Shown here: piece after piece, positions 33,293 through 37,418 of the stretch
How the letters are laid out: the number at the start of each line of letters is the position of its first letter
Numbering within the stretch: the first letter of the stretch is position 1
Assembly (NCBI RefSeq): GCF_026419855.1
Contig: NZ_JAOAKP010000013.1
Coordinates: 1 to 37,418 of the forward strand
Direction of reading: 5' to 3'
DNA from: Methanothrix sp.
GTDB taxonomy: Archaea; Halobacteriota; Methanosarcinia; Methanotrichales; Methanotrichaceae
DNA length: 37,418 nt
Translations under genes and position numbers: made by a program
The notes under the pieces: model-generated
Databases searched by the model: none
Told to the model about the DNA's origin: nothing
Seen by the model: only the letters and a program-made list of their open reading frames with translations

Positions 33293-33327
33293 ACTAGATG
33301 TGATCAAACTTAACAGAGGTATAAAAA

Positions 33328-35328
33328 ATGCATCATCTCAAGAGACGCGCTATCCCGTTCACATCGATCGTTGGTCAGGATATGATGAAGCTGGCCCTCG
33401 TGCTCAATGCCATTAACCCAAGGATAGGTGGCGTCCTCATACGGGGAGACAAAGGCACTGCGAAATCAACTGCAGTTCGTGCCCTTGCAGATATTCTCGA
33501 TGAAATACCGGTTGTTGGCGGCTGTCCCTTCAACTGCAATCCCTTCAGCGAGGATGAGATGTGTGATATATGCTACCAGAGGAGCCAGAATGGGGAGCTG
33601 CAGGTTCTAATGAGAAGAATGCCGGTCGTTGATCTTCCGCTGGGCGCCACAGAGGACAGGATTGTCGGATCCCTGGATGTGGAGCGCGCGATAAAGGAGG
33701 GCATCAAGGCGCTGGAGCCGGGGATACTTGCTGCAGCGAACAGGGGCATTCTCTACATAGACGAGGTGAACCTCCTGGATGACCATGTTGCCGATGTTCT
33801 TCTCGATGCTGCAGCCATGGGGGTGAACATCGTCGAGAGGGAGGGGGTTTCTGTCGCCCATCCATCTAGATTCATGCTCGTCGGCACGATGAACCCTGAG
33901 GAAGGAGAGCTCCGCCCGCAGCTCCTCGACCGCTTCGGCCTCCAGGTCAACGTCGAGGTTATCTCTGATGTAGATCTCAGAGTCGAGATCGCAAAGAGGG
34001 CCGAGCGGTTTGAAGCCAATCCGGAGGATTTCATCTCTGAGTGGAGCGAGGAGCAGAACCTCTTGAGGGAACGGATACGCAGAGCGAAGCAGGTGCTTCC
34101 AGGGGTCGTGATGGACGACTATCTAATAAGGCTCATAGCCCAGACATGCATCGATATGGGGGTTAGGACTCACAGAGCTGAGATAGTCACGGCCAGGACC
34201 GCCAGGACCATAGCGGCTTTCGAGGGGAGGAGCGAGGTCACAGAGGGGGATGTGAGGAAGGCTATGATGCTGGCGCTGCCCCACAGAATGAGAAGCAAGC
34301 CGTTTGAGCCGCCATCAATGGCTCAGGAGAAGCTCGAGCAGGCGATGGCAAAGCACCAGGAGCATAAACATCAGCAGAAGCATCAGCATGAGCATCACGA
34401 TCATAAAAGTCAGCATTCGGGGGAGACCAGAGAGCAGACAGGCGCCGGGCCTGAGGAGAGGGTCTTCAAGATAGGCTCTCCGATAGATTTAACGCAGCTC
34501 AGAAACGCCCTGAGGCGCGACAGGGTGCTGAGAAGGATGCCTAAAGGGAGAAGGGTGAGCAGCCTGAGCATGCGCAGATCCGGAAGGTACCTCAGATCCC
34601 AGCTGCCTCTGGGAGGGAGGGATATCGCATTCGACGCCACGATCAGGGCTGCTGCGCCTTACCAGCACATGCGTGAAAGAAGGTTCGCGGTGAGCATACT
34701 CCCGCAGGACATAAGGGAGAAGGAGAGGGTGAGAAAGACCTCTGCCACTGTGCTATTCGTTGTCGATGCGAGCGGCTCGATGGGCGCGATGCGCCGCATG
34801 GAGAGCGCCAAGGGCGCCGTGCTCTCGCTCCTCATGGACTCCTACCAGAAGAGGGACAGGGTAGGTATGGTTGCGTTCAGGGGAAATGATGCAGATCTTC
34901 TCCTCCCTCCATGCTCAAGCGTGGATCTCGCGATGAAACGACTCTCAGAGCTTCCCACCGGCGGCAGGACTCCGCTGTCTGCAGGCCTCTCAAGGGCTCT
35001 CAGGGTCATGCAGGGGGAGCTGATGAGGAACCGGGAGACCAGGCCGATGATGGTGCTCATTTCAGATGGAAGGGCGAATGTATCTCCATCCGGCAATCCA
35101 AAGAAGGAGATCATTCAACTCGCTGAGGAGGCGAGAAGGCTTGGGGTCCACACCGTGGTCATAGACACAGAGGTCATGGGATCATCGTTCATGAAGATGA
35201 GGCTGGGCTACTGCAGAGACCTCGCAGAGGCAGCTGGTGGCAGGTACTACCCCATAACCGATATCACTTCCGAATCCCTGAGCAGGATCGTGGAGAAGGA
35301 GCACATGGGTCTGTTCCAGGGAAGCTGA
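33328..35328 (+). CDS. BchI/BchD-type (ChlID) metal chelatase subunit, AAA+ plus VWA
   Basis: A 666-residue protein joining the AAA+ motor (ChlI/BchI) and the VWA subunit (ChlD/BchD) of a magnesium- or cobalt-chelatase. Such subunits drive metal insertion into tetrapyrroles by a separate large subunit (BchH/CobN), which is not in this window. The AAA+ part has Walker [10 protein letters not shown] (40-48), a four-Cys insert (Cys66, 70, 79, 82), Walker B ILYIDE (141-146) and the sensor [17 protein letters not shown] linker with nine histidines in residues 343-363 follows. The VWA domain carries the MIDAS motif DASGSMG (480-486). In methanogens, which lack chlorophyll, cobalt insertion for B12-type corrinoids is the likeliest use. 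The His-rich linker may bind or store Co or Ni. Confidence 0.9.
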   Translation: MHHLKRRAIPFTSIVGQDMMKLALVLNAINPRIGGVLIRGDKGTAKSTAVRALADILDEIPVVGGCPFNCNPFSEDEMCDICYQRSQNGELQVLMRRMPVVDLPLGATEDRIVGSLDVERAIKEGIKALEPGILAAANRGILYIDEVNLLDDHVADVLLDAAAMGVNIVEREGVSVAHPSRFMLVGTMNPEEGELRPQLLDRFGLQVNVEVISDVDLRVEIAKRAERFEANPEDFISEWSEEQNLLRERIRRAKQVLPGVVMDDYLIRLIAQTCIDMGVRTHRAEIVTARTARTIAAFEGRSEVTEGDVRKAMMLALPHRMRSKPFEPPSMAQEKLEQAMAKHQEHKHQQKHQHEHHDHKSQHSGETREQTGAGPEERVFKIGSPIDLTQLRNALRRDRVLRRMPKGRRVSSLSMRRSGRYLRSQLPLGGRDIAFDATIRAAAPYQHMRERRFAVSILPQDIREKERVRKTSATVLFVVDASGSMGAMRRMESAKGAVLSLLMDSYQKRDRVGMVAFRGNDADLLLPPCSSVDLAMKRLSELPTGGRTPLSAGLSRALRVMQGELMRNRETRPMMVLISDGRANVSPSGNPKKEIIQLAEEARRLGVHTVVIDTEVMGSSFMKMRLGYCRDLAEAAGGRYYPITDITSESLSRIVEKEHMGLFQGS

Positions 35329-35363
35329 GAAACCTTTTATCCCTGCAGGGGGATCTGCCCCAC

Positions 35364-36263
35364 ATGTCATCCCTATCGGGAGATGTTGGCGGTCTGAGGC
35401 TCGAGAATCCTCTGATACTGGCGGCCGGCATTCTTGGAACTACAGGAGCGTCAATGCGCAGGGTCGCTCTCGCAGGTGCCGGTGCCGTGGTCACTAAATC
35501 CATCGGGGTGGAGCCGAGGGATGGCCATCCAGGGCCGACTGTGGTGAGGCTGGGCGTTGGGTTATTAAACGCCATGGGTCTGCCAAATCCGTCTTACAGG
35601 GCGTTCCAGGAGGAGATCGAGAGTGCAAGAGAAGGCGGTGTGCCGGTGATAGCGAGCATCTTCGGCTCGTGCCCGGAGGAGTTCGCCGAGATTGCATCTG
35701 CTCTGGATGCAGACGGCTTCGAGCTAAACCTCTCATGCCCGCACGCCGAGGGCTACGGGATGGAGATCGGCTGCGATCCGGCAAACGTCGAGGAGATCAC
35801 GAGAGCTGTGAGGAGAGCCGTGAGTGTTCCGGTCTGGGTCAAGCTCACTCCGAACGTGACGGACATAAGGGTTCTCGGGATCGCAGCCCAGCGCGGTGGT
35901 GCAGATGCTGTTGTCGCCATAAACACCCTGAAGGCGATGGCGATAGATGTCGAGTCCGGATACCCGATACTGGGCAACGTGATCGGCGGTCTCTCTGGCC
36001 CTGCAATCAAGCCTGTTGCTCTGAGATGCGTTTACGAGCTCTCCGGCGCTCTCGAGATACCTGTTGTGGGAGTGGGCGGTGTATCGTGCTGGCAGGATGC
36101 TGTCGAGATGATCATGGCAGGCGCAGCTGGTGTTCAGATCGGCACAGCGCTCATGGGAGGGCTGGAGGTCATAAGGGAGATCACAAATGGCATCTCCAGG
36201 TTTCTTGACAGAAAGGGCTGGCGCCTGGAGGATATACGCGGGATCGCACGGAGGCGCAGATGA
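35364..36263 (+). CDS. pyrD: Dihydroorotate dehydrogenase B, catalytic subunit
   Basis: Oxidises dihydroorotate to orotate in pyrimidine synthesis. The 299-residue FMN barrel has LENPLILAAGILGTTG, VVTKSIGVEPRDGHPGP, NAMGLPNPSYRAF, FELNLSCPHAEGYGMEIG with the class 1B catalytic cysteine, WVKLTPNVTDI, and the FMN phosphate site GVGGV with GAAGVQIGTALM. Class 1B enzymes pass electrons to PyrK, whose gene overlaps this one by ATGA. ACCTTTTATC at about 35332-35341 may be its TATA box, which would give a very short leader. Confidence 0.95.
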   Translation: MSSLSGDVGGLRLENPLILAAGILGTTGASMRRVALAGAGAVVTKSIGVEPRDGHPGPTVVRLGVGLLNAMGLPNPSYRAFQEEIESAREGGVPVIASIFGSCPEEFAEIASALDADGFELNLSCPHAEGYGMEIGCDPANVEEITRAVRRAVSVPVWVKLTPNVTDIRVLGIAAQRGGADAVVAINTLKAMAIDVESGYPILGNVIGGLSGPAIKPVALRCVYELSGALEIPVVGVGGVSCWQDAVEMIMAGAAGVQIGTALMGGLEVIREITNGISRFLDRKGWRLEDIRGIARRRR

Positions 36264-37033
36264 GGTTCAGACCTGCAAATCTTGTTATAAAAGATGTTGT
36301 GCGTGAGACATCATCTGTCAGCACTATACGCTTTGAGAGATCCCTCAACCCCACACCAGGGCAGTACATCATGGTGTGGGTGAGGGGTGTGGACGAGATA
36401 CCGATGAGCTTCTCAGCTCCGGACTCGATCACCGTGCATGCGGTTGGTGATGCAACAAGAGCGCTGTGTGGTCTGAAGCCTGGAGACAGTGTGGGCAGCC
36501 GGGGTCCGTTCGGAAATGGCTTCAGGCTCACCGGCGATAAAATCCTCCTCATCGGCGGAGGAGTCGGTGTGGCTCCCCTTGCATTTCTCGGGGAGGATGC
36601 TAAGGCGCGGGGATTTGATGTGACCTCCCTGATAGGGTTCAGATGCAAAGACGATATCATATTTCTGGACCGGTTCAGGCAGCTTGGGGATGTGATACTC
36701 ACCACTGACGACGGGAGCGCCGGGATCGAGGGCAGAGCCTCAGCAGGTTTGAGTGCCATCGATCTCAGGGATTACAATCAGATGTACCTATGCGGTCCAG
36801 AGATGATGATGATCGATATAATAAGGAGGTGCAGAGAGCATGCATCCAGGATCCAGGCGAGCATCAACAGATACTTCAAATGCGCCGTGGGGATCTGCGG
36901 ATCATGCTGCCTGGATCCTGAAGGTATAAGGGTGTGCGTCGAGGGACCGGTGATCACAGGAGACAGGCTGCTCGATAGCGAGTTCGGGAGGTACAGGCGC
37001 GGCCCGTCCGGGATGAAAGAGAGCTGCTACTAG
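36260..37033 (+). CDS. pyrK: Dihydroorotate dehydrogenase B, electron transfer subunit
   Basis: Iron-sulfur flavoprotein of 257 residues that passes electrons from PyrD to NAD+ or another acceptor. The FAD-binding beta barrel includes TPGQYIMVWV and IPMSFS, followed by GDSVGSRGPFGNGF. The nucleotide fold has LLIGGGVGVAPL, and YLCGPEMMM is typical of the ferredoxin-reductase-like domain. The [2Fe-2S] site is the C-terminal cysteine group CAVGICGSCC plus the Cys in IRVCVEGP. It overlaps pyrD by four bases. Confidence 0.95.
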   Translation: MRFRPANLVIKDVVRETSSVSTIRFERSLNPTPGQYIMVWVRGVDEIPMSFSAPDSITVHAVGDATRALCGLKPGDSVGSRGPFGNGFRLTGDKILLIGGGVGVAPLAFLGEDAKARGFDVTSLIGFRCKDDIIFLDRFRQLGDVILTTDDGSAGIEGRASAGLSAIDLRDYNQMYLCGPEMMMIDIIRRCREHASRIQASINRYFKCAVGICGSCCLDPEGIRVCVEGPVITGDRLLDSEFGRYRRGPSGMKESCY

Positions 37034-37043
37034 AGGTACTGTC

Positions 37044-37418
37044 ATGATTGCGCGATTCAGATACGGAGATCGTGTGTTTAGCGGTCGTGTTGATGGCGAC
37101 TGTATTTTGTCTGACGGGATTTCATATGAGCTGCAGGATGTAAAGCTACTTCCGCCTTCAGTTCCCACAAAGGTCGTCTGCGTGGGCTTGAACTACGTGG
37201 AGCACGCGCGTGAGCTCAAAATGGACCTTCCATATGAGCCGATCATCTTTTTAAAGCCACCCTCTGCTGTTGTGGGCCACAACGACGACATAATTCTGCC
37301 GGATAGAAGCAAGCGTGTCGACTACGAGGGGGAGCTTGCTGTTGTGATCTCGAAGAGATGCAGGGGTATATCAGCAGAGGATGCGGACGACTACACCCTC
37401 GGATACACATGCTTCAAC
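37044..37418 (+). CDS. Fumarylacetoacetate hydrolase family protein (partial, runs off the window)
   Basis: The first 125 residues of a fumarylacetoacetate hydrolase (FAH) family enzyme; the 3' end lies beyond 37418. The FAH fold is evident from KVVCVGLNYVEHARE, PIIFLKPPSAVVG and DYEGELAVVISKRCRGI, where Glu of the EGE segment is part of the metal site. Family members hydrolyse C-C bonds of acylpyruvates or decarboxylate or isomerise related keto acids; the substrate cannot be told here. GAGGT lies eight bases before the ATG and the gene follows pyrK by ten bases, so it may share that transcript. Confidence 0.88.
   Translation, partial: MIARFRYGDRVFSGRVDGDCILSDGISYELQDVKLLPPSVPTKVVCVGLNYVEHARELKMDLPYEPIIFLKPPSAVVGHNDDIILPDRSKRVDYEGELAVVISKRCRGISAEDADDYTLGYTCFN

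Larger units (their letters stand above)
32851..33327. other. Repeat-rich gap between trp operon and chelatase gene
   Basis: About 480 bases between divergent genes. It holds the short repeat at 32945-32966, the second MITE-like copy at 33024-33221 and, at the right end, the promoter of the chelatase gene. No gene is recognised. Confidence 0.5.

Noticed and set aside
1-37418. CRISPR array or defence island
   Set aside because: The repeats present are dispersed, not regularly spaced with spacers, and no cas, restriction or toxin-antitoxin genes are seen.

Overview
The window reads as chromosomal DNA of a methanogenic euryarchaeon of the order Methanosarcinales, most likely a Methanothrix (Methanosaeta) species. 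This is judged from protein content alone: a duplicated Methanosarcinales-type S-layer domain protein, an archaeal TATA-binding protein, the archaeal oligosaccharyltransferase AglB, a two-domain BchI/BchD-type chelatase subunit, a GT3-type glycogen synthase, and AT-rich archaeal promoters followed by GGAGG/GGTGA ribosome binding sites. The species was not checked by any search. Coding sequence is moderately GC-rich; intergenic stretches are AT-rich and carry dispersed repeats. No tRNA, rRNA or CRISPR array was seen.

Layout. 1-5140: repeat-bearing leader, a large glycosylatable S-layer/surface protein, and a leucine-rich-repeat-variant protein on the minus strand. 5141-6707: a Vms1/VLRF1-like release-factor protein and tbp (minus). 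6708-8485: a decayed stretch with an inverted-repeat element, an alpha/beta-hydrolase (BAAT/acyl-CoA thioesterase type) pseudogene with three lesions, and a 198-bp MITE-like element at its truncated 5' end. 8486-11431: a secreted subtilase with a roughly 600-residue Ser-rich N-terminal region. 11644-15165: an Opp/Dpp-type ABC importer (two permeases and a fused double ATPase) without a binding protein. 15661-16458: a voltage-gated K+ channel. 16779-22914: a glycan-storage cluster of a KaiC-like ATPase, GT3 glycogen synthase, GT4 glycosyltransferase, GalT-like nucleotidyltransferase and a second GT4 enzyme. 22965-26809: AglB, SlyD-like FKBP, and two unrecognised proteins (one membrane, one secreted). 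27190-28266: an NDH-2-like flavoprotein. 28353-32789: trpDFEGC operon with a good operator candidate. 32790-33327: repeats including a second MITE copy. 33328-37418: a ChlI/ChlD chelatase subunit, pyrD-pyrK, and the start of a fumarylacetoacetate-hydrolase family gene.

How genes relate. AglB is the N-glycosylation enzyme expected to decorate the sequon-dense S-layer protein at the left end. The KaiC-like ATPase, glycogen synthase, GT4 and GalT genes are nearly contiguous (8-bp gap, 1-bp overlap, 13-bp overlap) and probably form one operon. The trp genes overlap head to tail. PyrD and PyrK overlap by ATGA and form a class 1B dihydroorotate dehydrogenase.

The most distinctive observations are the galT-like gene with no usable ATG/GTG/TTG start but a well placed Shine-Dalgarno sequence before an ATA codon; the two MITE-like elements whose terminal repeats are themselves palindromes; a KaiC-like ATPase leading a glycogen operon; an AglB whose WWDYG-equivalent motif reads SWSYG; the release-factor-like protein with GGWSQ in place of GGQ; and a TGTACT/AGTACA operator against the trp TATA box. 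I saw no clearly new multi-gene system; the strongest candidate for new biology is the KaiC/glycogen operon.
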